In this document: positions 16,280 to 27,695 of the stretch, piece by piece
How the letters are laid out: each line of letters begins with the position of its first letter
Numbering within the stretch: the first letter of the stretch is position 1
NCBI GenBank assembly: GCA_021371965.1
Contig: JAJFVE010000063.1
Coordinates: 1 to 55,751, forward strand
Reading direction: 5' to 3'
DNA from: Planctomycetaceae bacterium
GTDB lineage: Bacteria > Planctomycetota > Phycisphaerae > SM23-33
DNA length: 55,751 nt
The notes under the pieces: model-generated
Databases searched by the model: none
Told to the model about the DNA's origin: nothing
What the model saw: the letters and a program-made list of their open reading frames with translations, nothing else
Program-made: the position numbers and the translations under genes

Positions 16280-16282
16280 TAG

Positions 16283-19861
<3,579 letters not shown>

Positions 19862-20011
19862 CGCACCAGTTTCCCAGCCGCCCTGCCCGGCGGCCAACCT
19901 TAAATTCGACGGACAATACCACGTCCAATCCCCTACTGCAAGCCTGCGTCATCCGGCCTTGCTACGCAACGGGGGCATGGAGTTACGTCCACGAATGTCA
20001 CGAATGCGACG

Positions 20012-21742
20012 TCAGTTCTTTGCCGGGATTTGCTGGCGGGTGTAGACTTCGCGCAGGATCGCCCAGGCGGCGGGTTCGTCCTTGGCGGACAGGAGGCGCT
20101 GCTGGACTTGCGGGTTCTCGAGGGCGGCGGCGATTGAGCCGAGAATCTGCACCTGCAACTCGTCCTGTTGCTGGGGCGTCAGGATCATGAAGACCAGATG
20201 CACCGGCAGACCGTCGGGCGAGTCCCAATCGATGCCTCCCGGGGCTCGGCCAAACACCACCACTCCGCGGCGCAGTTGCCCCAGGCGGGCGTGCGGCACG
20301 GCAATGCCCTGGCCGATCGACGTGCCGGCGATTTCCTCGCGGGCGCGCACGAGCTGGCAGACCAGCGCTTCCTCGGGCATCTCGTCCTGCTGGGCGGCGG
20401 CCTGGCAGAGTTCGTCGATGGCGTCGAAACGCGTCGGACCGGCCAGGTCCAGTCTCATCGCGCGGCGGAGGAAGAGGTCCAGCACGTTGACGCGGCGACG
20501 GCGGCGAATGGACCAGTTCAGCCACGGCCCCACCACCAGCGAGGACAGCAGCGCCGAAAACACGATGGCCACATAGACGTTCTTGGTGATGAGTCCGGCG
20601 TTGAGGGCGACCAGAGCCATGATCATTTCCATCGCCCCGCCGGGCGTGTGGGCGACGGCCACCGAGATGCGGTCGTTGGGCGTCAGGCTGGTCATCCGCG
20701 CCCCGATCCACGCCCCGGCGAACTTGCCGAGGATGGCCAGGACGACAAACAGGCCTGTCAGCGGCAGGTCGAAATTAGACGCGAAGTCGATCTGCAGGGC
20801 GATACTGGCGAAGAAGATCGGCACGAAGAGCGCGTGCACCATCTGGCTGATGACCGCCCGCGTGCGCTGCGACAGCGTCGGCGCGTCGCCGGCCATGATC
20901 CCCGCCAGGAACAGCCCCAGCAGAGCCTGGATGCCGATGGCCTGCGTGACGGACCCGACGATCAGGCCCACGACACACACGAACGTCAGCACGAGCCCCG
21001 CGTCGGCGCCGGGGCCTTTCTGGATCGCCGCGATGCCGACGCCCATCAGTCGCCGCCCTGCCGTCATGCACACTCCCACCAGCACCAGCGTGGCGCCGAT
21101 CACCATCGCCACGCTCGATACGTTCAGCGCCGCTTGCGTCGCGAAGCCCAGCACCAGCGTGAACACCGCCCAACCCATGATGTCGTTGATCGTCAGGGCC
21201 GAAACCACCAGCAGGCCCAGGTCACTCTTGAGCAGGTTCAGCTCGTGCAGGGTCTTGATCGTCACCGGCAGCGCCGTGATGGCCATCACCGTGGCGATGA
21301 ACACCCCCGTCAGCACGCGCTGGCCGGGCGCGGGCAGGTACCTCTCCGGCAGCAGCAGCGCCGGCCCCAGGGCGATCAGCATCGGCACCAGCACGCCCGG
21401 GACGGCGATCTTGAAGGCGTCGCCCCGCTGCCGCCAGGCGACGGAAACATCAACCTCCATCCCCGCGCTGAGCAGCAGCAGCAAGATGCCGATCCACGCC
21501 ACCGTCTGGAGCATGGCGATCTGGAGCGGCTCGGCGGGGAAGAGATACGCGTGCAGCATCGGCCACGCGCGGCCGAGGATCGTCGGGCCCAGCAAAACGC
21601 CGGTGAGAATCTCGCCGATCAGCGAGGGCTGGCCCATCAGTCGAAAGATGTACCCCAGCCCGCGCGCCAGGCCCAACAGCAGCGAAAGCTGCAGCAGAAA
21701 GATCAGCAGATGTTCCTCGATGTTGAACAGTCCTTGCGGCAT
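20012..21742 (-). CDS. Cation:proton antiporter (CPA2/KefB-like) fused to PTS EIIA domain
   Basis: A 576-residue inner-membrane exchanger. Residues 1-400 form about 12 membrane helices of the Na+/H+ or K+/H+ exchanger family (GQPSLIGEILTGVLLGPTIL near the start). Residues 425-576 are a PTS EIIA (type 2, mannitol/fructose) domain, with the phosphorylatable histidine in GIAVPHARLG. No TrkA-N domain is present. In such fusions EIIA-type domains are thought to regulate transport by phosphorylation. No ribosome-binding site is seen. It is divergent from the histidine kinase gene at 21855, with a short palindrome (CATGGC-tgag-GCCATG) in between. Confidence 0.88.
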   Translation of the reverse strand: MPQGLFNIEEHLLIFLLQLSLLLGLARGLGYIFRLMGQPSLIGEILTGVLLGPTILGRAWPMLHAYLFPAEPLQIAMLQTVAWIGILLLLLSAGMEVDVSVAWRQRGDAFKIAVPGVLVPMLIALGPALLLPERYLPAPGQRVLTGVFIATVMAITALPVTIKTLHELNLLKSDLGLLVVSALTINDIMGWAVFTLVLGFATQAALNVSSVAMVIGATLVLVGVCMTAGRRLMGVGIAAIQKGPGADAGLVLTFVCVVGLIVGSVTQAIGIQALLGLFLAGIMAGDAPTLSQRTRAVISQMVHALFVPIFFASIALQIDFASNFDLPLTGLFVVLAILGKFAGAWIGARMTSLTPNDRISVAVAHTPGGAMEMIMALVALNAGLITKNVYVAIVFSALLSSLVVGPWLNWSIRRRRRVNVLDLFLRRAMRLDLAGPTRFDAIDELCQAAAQQDEMPEEALVCQLVRAREEIAGTSIGQGIAVPHARLGQLRRGVVVFGRAPGGIDWDSPDGLPVHLVFMILTPQQQDELQVQILGSIAAALENPQVQQRLLSAKDEPAAWAILREVYTRQQIPAKN

Positions 21743-21854
21743 CGTACAATTTCAATCGGCATGGCTGAGGCCATGTCACTATCTTATCCTCGCCCTATCG
21801 GCGTAAATCTCAGCGGTCCGGCGGGGCCTGGCCTACGATGATGTGAGGATAATG

Positions 21855-23369
21855 ATGGTCCGCGAACCTCCCCACCCCGTCCTGCCGCCCACCAATGACC
21901 CTGGCGCCGCGGACACAGCGCGCTGGATGGCCGCCATCGTGGAATCGTCCAATGACGCGATCATCACCAAGTCGCTGACGGGCACGATCCTGAGTTGGAA
22001 CGCCGGCGCTGAGCGCGTGTACGGCTATGCCGCTGCCGAAATCGTCGGCAAGAACGTCAGCGTGCTGGCTCCGCCGGAGCTGGCCGACGAACTGCCGGCA
22101 ATCTATCGCCGTCTTGTCCGCGGGCAGCAGGTTTCGCACTTTGAAACGCAGAGAATCCGCAAGGATGGAAAGCGTATCAGCGTCTCGCTGACGATCTCGC
22201 CGCTGAAGGACGCCCAGGGCAACGTGATTGCGGCCTCGGCCATCGCCCGCGACGTCTCGGCCGACCGTGCCGCGCGGGAAGCGCTGTCGCAGATGCACCG
22301 CCGGCTAGTCAACGTCCTCGAGAGCATCACCGACGCGTTCTGCAGCATCGGCCGTGACTGGCGTTTCACATATGTCAATCACGAGGCCCAACGCATCTTC
22401 GGCAAATCGCCGGAAGATCTGCTCGGGCGGTCGATCTGGGATGTCTTCCCCGACGCCATCGGCACGCGGTTCCAGCGGGAATACGAGCGAGCGGCCGCCG
22501 AGAACGTCACGGCCGCTTTCGAGGAGTACTATCCCCCGCTGGGGCGGTGGTTCGAGGTGCATGCGTACCCCTCGCCATCGGGGCTGGCGATCTATTTCCG
22601 CGACGTGACGCAACGGCGGAACATCGAGGAAGGCTTCCGCAGGTTTTCTCAGGAGCTCGAGCAGCGGGTGCGGCAGCGCACAGCCGAGATCCGCACGCTG
22701 GCGTCGCAACTGACCCTCGCCGAGCAGCGCGAGCGGCGGCGCCTGGCCGAGGTGCTCCACGACGAACTGCAGCAGTTGCTGGTGGGCGTGCGATATCGGA
22801 CGGAGTCGCTCAAGCACTGCGGCGGCGCGGCGGCGCAGGAAGCCGCAGCCGAGATCGCCACGCTGATCTCGCAATGCCTGAGCGTTTCGCGGTCGCTGAC
22901 GGCCGAGCTCAGCCCGCCGGTCCTGCAGCGCCGCAACGCCCTGGTGCCGGCGTTGCAGTGGCTGGGGCAGTGGATGGGCGAGAAGCACGGCCTGACGGTC
23001 GAGATCGAGGTGCACGAGCCGGTGCAGTCGCCCGCGCAGGAGGTGACGCTGCTGGTGTTTCGCTCGGTGCGGGAACTGCTGTTCAACACCGTCAAGCACG
23101 CCCGGGTCGACAAGGCCCGCGTCTCGCTGATGTCCGTCGGCGACTATCTGCAGGCCGAGGTATCCGACGACGGCGCAGGGTTTGATCTTTCGCACATGGC
23201 CAGCGCATCCGGCGGCGGGTTCGGCCTGAGCAGTATCCGCGACCGCCTGGAACTGCTGGGCGGATGCCTGGAGATTCACGCCCATCCCGGCCGCGGCAGC
23301 CACTTCGTCCTCTACGCCCCCGCCCCCGTCGTCGAAGAACAACTCGCCGCGCAGCGCGACGAAGAATGA
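21855..23369 (+). CDS. PAS-domain histidine kinase (NarL/HisKA_3 type)
   Basis: A soluble sensor kinase of about 504 residues with no membrane segment. A PAS domain comes first (VESSNDAIITKSLTGTILSW ... YAAAEIVGKN), then a second PAS (LESITDAFCSIGRDWRFTYV). The dimerisation domain is HisKA_3-type, with the phospho-acceptor His in RRLAEVLHDELQQLL. The HATPase_c domain ends the protein (ELLFNTVKHARV, DDGAGFD, GGFGLSSIRDRLELLGG). Kinases of this type signal to LuxR-family regulators; no regulator gene is adjacent. The start is uncertain between GTG 21843 and ATG 21852 or 21855; 21855 has AGGA at a 5-nt spacing. Confidence 0.9.
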   Translation: MVREPPHPVLPPTNDPGAADTARWMAAIVESSNDAIITKSLTGTILSWNAGAERVYGYAAAEIVGKNVSVLAPPELADELPAIYRRLVRGQQVSHFETQRIRKDGKRISVSLTISPLKDAQGNVIAASAIARDVSADRAAREALSQMHRRLVNVLESITDAFCSIGRDWRFTYVNHEAQRIFGKSPEDLLGRSIWDVFPDAIGTRFQREYERAAAENVTAAFEEYYPPLGRWFEVHAYPSPSGLAIYFRDVTQRRNIEEGFRRFSQELEQRVRQRTAEIRTLASQLTLAEQRERRRLAEVLHDELQQLLVGVRYRTESLKHCGGAAAQEAAAEIATLISQCLSVSRSLTAELSPPVLQRRNALVPALQWLGQWMGEKHGLTVEIEVHEPVQSPAQEVTLLVFRSVRELLFNTVKHARVDKARVSLMSVGDYLQAEVSDDGAGFDLSHMASASGGGFGLSSIRDRLELLGGCLEIHAHPGRGSHFVLYAPAPVVEEQLAAQRDEE

Positions 23370-23434
23370 ATCCGGATGGATGGATGATGGATGAGTGGGT
23401 GGATCGTCCACTCGTCGCCATCGGTTTCTTTCCT

Positions 23435-25006
23435 TTACTGCGCCGGCGCCGGCGTCGCGTCACCCGTCAGATCTCTTCCCCGGAAGATAAACCACACCGT
23501 GCCGATCACGCCGAAGACGAACGCCGTCAACAGGTTCACCTCGGCATTGACCGCCCACAGCCACGCCCCGCCAAAGGCCGCCAGCGAGACGATCACGTCC
23601 CGCACGAGATAGTACAGGCCGAAGATGGCGGCCTTGCGGTCCTCGGGGGCCAGGTCCATGATCAGGGCCTTGCGCGTCGGCTCGCCGAACTCCTTGAGCC
23701 CGCGCAGGACGAACACGGCGATCAGCGGCCACAGCGACGTCGAGAAGAACAACGCCAGCGGAAAGAGCGCGAAGAACCCGAACGTGATGGCCACGAAGGG
23801 CTTCTTGCCGAACCGGTCGGCATAGTGGGCCACGGGGATGTAGCACATGACGGCCGTGACGTTCTCGATCACCGAGAGCACGCCGAACCAGAAGGCCGCT
23901 TCGGTCAGCGACATGCCGCCGCCGGCTAGTTTGTCGGTGACCCAGAGGATGACGAAGGCGTCGGGAATGCGCTCGCAGAAGCGGATGAGGATGTCGCTGG
24001 CCAGCAGCGTGCGCAGGTCGGCGTTCATCAGCGGCCACAGGCGCCACGGGCTGCGCTCGGCGCGGCGTCGCTTGAGGTCGTCGGCCGAGGGACGGTCGTC
24101 CTCGATAAACGCCTGCTGAATGACTGCCGCCACGACGGCCAGGCCCAGGGCGAAGACGAACGCCAGCCGCACCCCGCTGGCGACGCCAAAGGCCAGCACG
24201 AACGATCCGCCGACAAACGGTCCCAGCGTCTTGGGGATTCGCCGCACCAGCGACTGCACCGACACGCCCATCGTGCGCTTGGTCTTGGGCACGACTTTCG
24301 AGATCAGCTCCATCGTCGCCGGCAGCGAAATGGCCGACCACGAGATGAAGAACGCCGCCCCCAGCAGCACCGCCCACCACGTCGGCACCAGGATCACGAT
24401 CGCGTAGCCGACCATCGAGAGCATGTTGAACACCAGCAGGGCGCGCTTCGTGCCCAGGCGGTCGGAGAGATACCCCCCGGGGAAGGAGTATAGCGCCGAG
24501 AGCAGATCGTCGAGCCCCGCCAGCAGACCGATGGCCAGCACCGCCAGGGGCATGGCGTACGTGCCGATGCTGAAGGCCTCGCGGCCGCGACCTTGGTACG
24601 GGGCGATCTTCTCGGCCCCGCCGTCGGCGCGGGGATGCACGAGCACTTCCATGCCCTTCTTGACGTCGGCCAGGCTCCCGCCATCGACGGTGACGGCCGT
24701 CTTGTTGTCGACGGCGTAAGAAGCCGGCTTGTTCTTGCCGGGGACCTGGAGGAGCAGTTTCATGCCGTTCTTGTCCGGCTCGACGGCGATAACCGTGCCG
24801 TACTGGCCGGTCATCGACGTCAGGTACAGCGGCAGATAGCGCTCGGCCATGTGCTCGCCCATGCCGACGAGGATGACCATGCCCAGCATCCCGGCGATGC
24901 TGCGCTTGAGCCCGAGAAACTCGAACAGGCGCGCCAGTCGCCCGCGCGCGGCGGGAGCGGCCAAAGCAGGAACGCCTTTGCGGTTGGAGTCGCTGTCGGA
25001 GGGCAT
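23435..25006 (-). CDS. MFS transporter with an extra soluble domain after helix 1
   Basis: A 523-residue major facilitator. The signature GYLSDRLGTKRAL between helices and a second half after a hydrophilic linker (DDRPSADDLKRRRAERS) are typical. The substrate is unknown. Unusually, residues of about 69-135 between the first and second helices form a soluble beta-rich domain (GTVIAVEPDKNGMKLLLQV ... DNKTAVTVDGG ... VLVHPR), probably on the periplasmic side and resembling a small beta-barrel of the DUF5666 sort. GCGAGG precedes the ATG at 25006. It converges with the histidine kinase gene. Confidence 0.85.
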   Translation of the reverse strand: MPSDSDSNRKGVPALAAPAARGRLARLFEFLGLKRSIAGMLGMVILVGMGEHMAERYLPLYLTSMTGQYGTVIAVEPDKNGMKLLLQVPGKNKPASYAVDNKTAVTVDGGSLADVKKGMEVLVHPRADGGAEKIAPYQGRGREAFSIGTYAMPLAVLAIGLLAGLDDLLSALYSFPGGYLSDRLGTKRALLVFNMLSMVGYAIVILVPTWWAVLLGAAFFISWSAISLPATMELISKVVPKTKRTMGVSVQSLVRRIPKTLGPFVGGSFVLAFGVASGVRLAFVFALGLAVVAAVIQQAFIEDDRPSADDLKRRRAERSPWRLWPLMNADLRTLLASDILIRFCERIPDAFVILWVTDKLAGGGMSLTEAAFWFGVLSVIENVTAVMCYIPVAHYADRFGKKPFVAITFGFFALFPLALFFSTSLWPLIAVFVLRGLKEFGEPTRKALIMDLAPEDRKAAIFGLYYLVRDVIVSLAAFGGAWLWAVNAEVNLLTAFVFGVIGTVWFIFRGRDLTGDATPAPAQ

Positions 25007-25130
25007 ACATTAACCTCGCTGAAATTACGGCCCAGAGTATAGCGGCCGCGCCCCAGCAAGACAACGGGCCGTCCCGGCCATGCTCCCGCCCATCCACACA
25101 ACTTGCAAGAGTAAGGCTCGCAGGCGTGGC

Positions 25131-25418
25131 TCACCTTACCAGAAGATGATCCGCCGGCTTTTGGATGTCTATGCATCCCGTTTTCTTTAGATCTTCTTCT
25201 GACTGCACTCTTGTTGTATCCGAGTATTTCTTGCGACGGCGAATCAGGGCCGCGATGCCGCCGATGACCAGCAGACTCATCGTTGCCGGTTCGGGAATCT
25301 CGTTGTAGAACGCCATGCCGAAGCCTTGCCCCAACTGCGACTCGCTTGACGCGACAAACGTCGAGACCGCCGTCAGCCAGAAGTGAAGGTTATAAGAGTC
25401 CACCTGCTTGATCGACAT
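25131..25418 (-). pseudogene. Remnant of a PEP-CTERM protein gene
   Basis: A 95-codon frame containing a complete-looking PEP-CTERM motif (EIPEPATMSLLVIGGIAAL, then IRRRKK). It lacks a signal peptide and a domain, and the motif is followed by about 30 extra residues when it should end the protein. The upstream sequence GCGAAGGAGGAG resembles the leader of the intact PEP-CTERM gene at 3624. The likeliest reading is a gene that lost its middle by deletion and its stop codon by mutation. A short functional peptide cannot be excluded. Confidence 0.5.
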
Positions 25419-25543
25419 CTCCTCCTTCGCTTCGCCACGGAGCCGGTCCCATTTTCCCCTGATCGGAAATAGGGAATTCCCGCGCTTCGCAGAGGAGGCT
25501 GCCTAGCCGCAAGCGGCATTAGTGACGCTTCACACTTGGACTT

Positions 25544-27466
25544 TCAGGATTTGGGCTTTTGTGCTTGCCCCGCTTGCGGCGCCTGGGGCGTTACGCCGGC
25601 GGATTGCAGGATGGGTTGGAGTTTGCCTTCGGCATTCAGTTGAGCGATGTACTGCCGGGCGTAGTCGTAGCCGACCTGGGCGATCTCGTCCATCGCGGCG
25701 AACTGGAGCAGTTTGTAGTGCGTCACGGGGGGCTTGAAGTGCAGGTCGGCGGCCGCATTGACGACCTTCTTGCGGTTGTGGCTGCTCATCATGGTCGAGC
25801 GGACCAGCAGCGAGAGCAGGCTTGGGACGTTGATGCGTTTTCGCATGGGGAGGATGCGGCTCCAGAGGATCTGCCAGCACGAGGGGATCTCGTCGTACTC
25901 GACGTGCATTTCCTCCTCGGGGTGGACGTCGACGACGATGACGGTGTTGGCGCCGAGGTCGCGCATGACGTCGCCGGGGAGGTTGTTGACCACGCCGCCG
26001 TCGACGAGCAGGTCGCCGTTGTCGACCATCGGCGGGGCCACGCCGGGGATGGTGGCGCTGGCGCGGACCGCCCGCCAGAGCGTGCCGCTGCGGTGCACCT
26101 TCATGTCCGAGTGCGTCAGGTTGCTCGATATGCAGAAGAACGGCAGCCACAGGTCCTCGATGTCGGACTGGCCGCAGGCGATCCTGGCGATGCCGTCGAA
26201 CCGCGGGCTCTGAAACAGCGACACGAACGGCAGGGCGTACGCGCGGAAGGGCTTGGCGTCGATCCAGGCGGCGCGGTTCATTTTCAGCCCGCTGTGGTAG
26301 TCGTGCCCCAGGGCGTGCAGGCAGGAGATGACCGCCCCCATGCTCGTGCCGCCGACCATGTCGATGGGCACGCCGGCCTCCTCCAGGGCGCGGATGACGC
26401 CCAGTTCCGCAAGACCCAGCGCCCCCCCGCCGCCGAGCACGAGTCCGATGGATCGCCCGGCCAGCATGCGGGCCAGGCGGGCAAAGTCGCCGTCGCGGTC
26501 AAGGCGAACGTGCAGGTGGTCGTGCATGCTGCGCGGCATCAGCCACCGCGTCGTGCCCGAGGGCAGCTTCGAGCCGTCGGCATGCAGCAGCACCAGCGTG
26601 CGCTTGGCGGCTGTCAGTTGGGTCTGGGCGGCCAGTGCAGCCTGCTCGGTGGCATGGGGCCCGGGGTCGTCGCCGGCGCCGGCGGCGACCAAAACGCGGT
26701 CGGCCTGGCGGATGCAGCGGTGCGTCCATGCGGAGGGTTCGGCGTCGCACTGCAGGACGATGAATCGGTGGGTTGCTTCCTGCTCATCAAGCCATGCCGA
26801 CAGGGCGGCGGCCTGGGCATCGCCTGCGCCCGACTGTGCGGCGCCCTCGCCCAGCAGCGCGTCGACTCGCTGGGCGGTCAGCTGCAGCACGCTCCCCAGC
26901 GGCGCCAGGGCCATCACCAGGCGGCTGCAGAAATCATCTGCCGCCACGCTGGGCGAGGCCGCCAGCACGGCCACCGTACGCAGCGAGCCGCTGTCGGTTC
27001 GCGATTCGCCGGCGGCGCGCAGGCGGCCGATGAGCGTCTGGGCGATGGACCGCATCAGCACCGGGCACTTCTCGACGATGGCGTCGAAGGCCGGTCGCGA
27101 CAGTCGCAGGAGGATGCTGTCGCGCATGGCGTAGATGTCGGCCGAGCGAGGCTCACCGGTGATCAGGGCCATCTCGCCGACGCTTTCGCCGCGCGAGAGT
27201 TCGGCGATGAGGCTGGGCCCTTCGGGCCCCTGGCGGACGACGCAGACTCGCCCGGTGACGACGAGGTAGAGGCTGTCGCCGGCGTCGCCCTGGCGGAAGA
27301 GCACGTCACCCCGCTTGAGGTGCACCCACTCGACGACCGACTCAATGCCCGCCAGGGTGGGCTCGTCCAGCGGGCCCAGCAGGCGCGGCAGGATCATCTG
27401 CAACTGCTCGCGTCGCGACCACCGCGGCGCCGAGGGCTCACGTTGAGGTTGTGGAGAAGAGGCCAT
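25544..27466 (-). CDS. Cyclic-nucleotide-binding-domain patatin-like phospholipase (NTE-like)
   Basis: A 640-residue protein. Residues of about 15-140 form a cyclic-nucleotide-binding-type beta-roll (VHLKRGDVLFRQGDAGDSLY, RGESVGEMALITGEPRSADI). A Rossmann-like middle segment follows, as in neuropathy-target-esterase proteins. The patatin domain has the oxyanion motif LGGGGALGLAELGV, the nucleophile motif GGTSMG (Ser near residue 373) and the Asp of DGGVVNNLPG (near 485). It probably hydrolyses phospholipids or lysophospholipids at the membrane. The open frame extends to 27730, but a promoter (TTGCCA, 17 bp, GATAAT) ends 7 nt before the ATG at 27466, which fixes the start and predicts a leaderless mRNA. 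Confidence 0.88.
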   Translation of the reverse strand: MASSPQPQREPSAPRWSRREQLQMILPRLLGPLDEPTLAGIESVVEWVHLKRGDVLFRQGDAGDSLYLVVTGRVCVVRQGPEGPSLIAELSRGESVGEMALITGEPRSADIYAMRDSILLRLSRPAFDAIVEKCPVLMRSIAQTLIGRLRAAGESRTDSGSLRTVAVLAASPSVAADDFCSRLVMALAPLGSVLQLTAQRVDALLGEGAAQSGAGDAQAAALSAWLDEQEATHRFIVLQCDAEPSAWTHRCIRQADRVLVAAGAGDDPGPHATEQAALAAQTQLTAAKRTLVLLHADGSKLPSGTTRWLMPRSMHDHLHVRLDRDGDFARLARMLAGRSIGLVLGGGGALGLAELGVIRALEEAGVPIDMVGGTSMGAVISCLHALGHDYHSGLKMNRAAWIDAKPFRAYALPFVSLFQSPRFDGIARIACGQSDIEDLWLPFFCISSNLTHSDMKVHRSGTLWRAVRASATIPGVAPPMVDNGDLLVDGGVVNNLPGDVMRDLGANTVIVVDVHPEEEMHVEYDEIPSCWQILWSRILPMRKRINVPSLLSLLVRSTMMSSHNRKKVVNAAADLHFKPPVTHYKLLQFAAMDEIAQVGYDYARQYIAQLNAEGKLQPILQSAGVTPQAPQAGQAQKPKS

Positions 27467-27473
27467 GGGCGGC

Positions 27474-27502
27474 ATTATCCGCCCCCGCCACCCCCTTGGC
27501 AA
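27474..27502 (-). promoter_or_regulatory. Promoter of the patatin gene (leaderless)
   Basis: On the minus strand TTGCCA (27497-27502), a 17-bp spacer and GATAAT (27474-27479). The ATG follows after only 7 nt, so transcription should begin at or next to the start codon. Confidence 0.6.
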
Positions 27503-27510
27503 GGTGTCGC

Positions 27511-27553
27511 ATCGCCCGTAGCACGGGCATCTTGCCCGTGAGTCACATGGGCG
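27511..27553. repeat. Short hairpin of the CGCCCGTGC family
   Basis: CACGGGCA (27522-27529) pairs with TGCCCGTG (27533-27540), next to ATCGCCCGTAG and ATGGGCGTCCC. The wording matches the palindromes in carB and beside ligA. It lies in the divergent region between the patatin and trkH genes. Confidence 0.7.
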
Positions 27554-27658
27554 TCCCGTCAGTACATACCCGCTCCTTAAGCAATCAAGGACGCGTCCTC
27601 GGGGGACGTGCCCCGGGTTGGGGGTTCTTCCGGCCGGCGGGCTACCGCTACCGCGATG

Positions 27659-27687
27659 TTGCAGCCACTGCGCCTGTACGCTAGCAT
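27659..27687 (+). promoter_or_regulatory. Promoter of trkH (leaderless)
   Basis: TTGCAG (27659-27664), a 17-bp spacer and TAGCAT (27682-27687) lie 8 nt before the ATG at 27696. No ribosome-binding site is present. Confidence 0.5.
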
Positions 27688-27695
27688 ACCACTTC

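Noticed and set aside
25559..27541. 660-codon open frame antisense to the patatin gene
   Set aside because: The minus-strand protein has CNB and patatin motifs and a promoter; the plus-strand frame has none.
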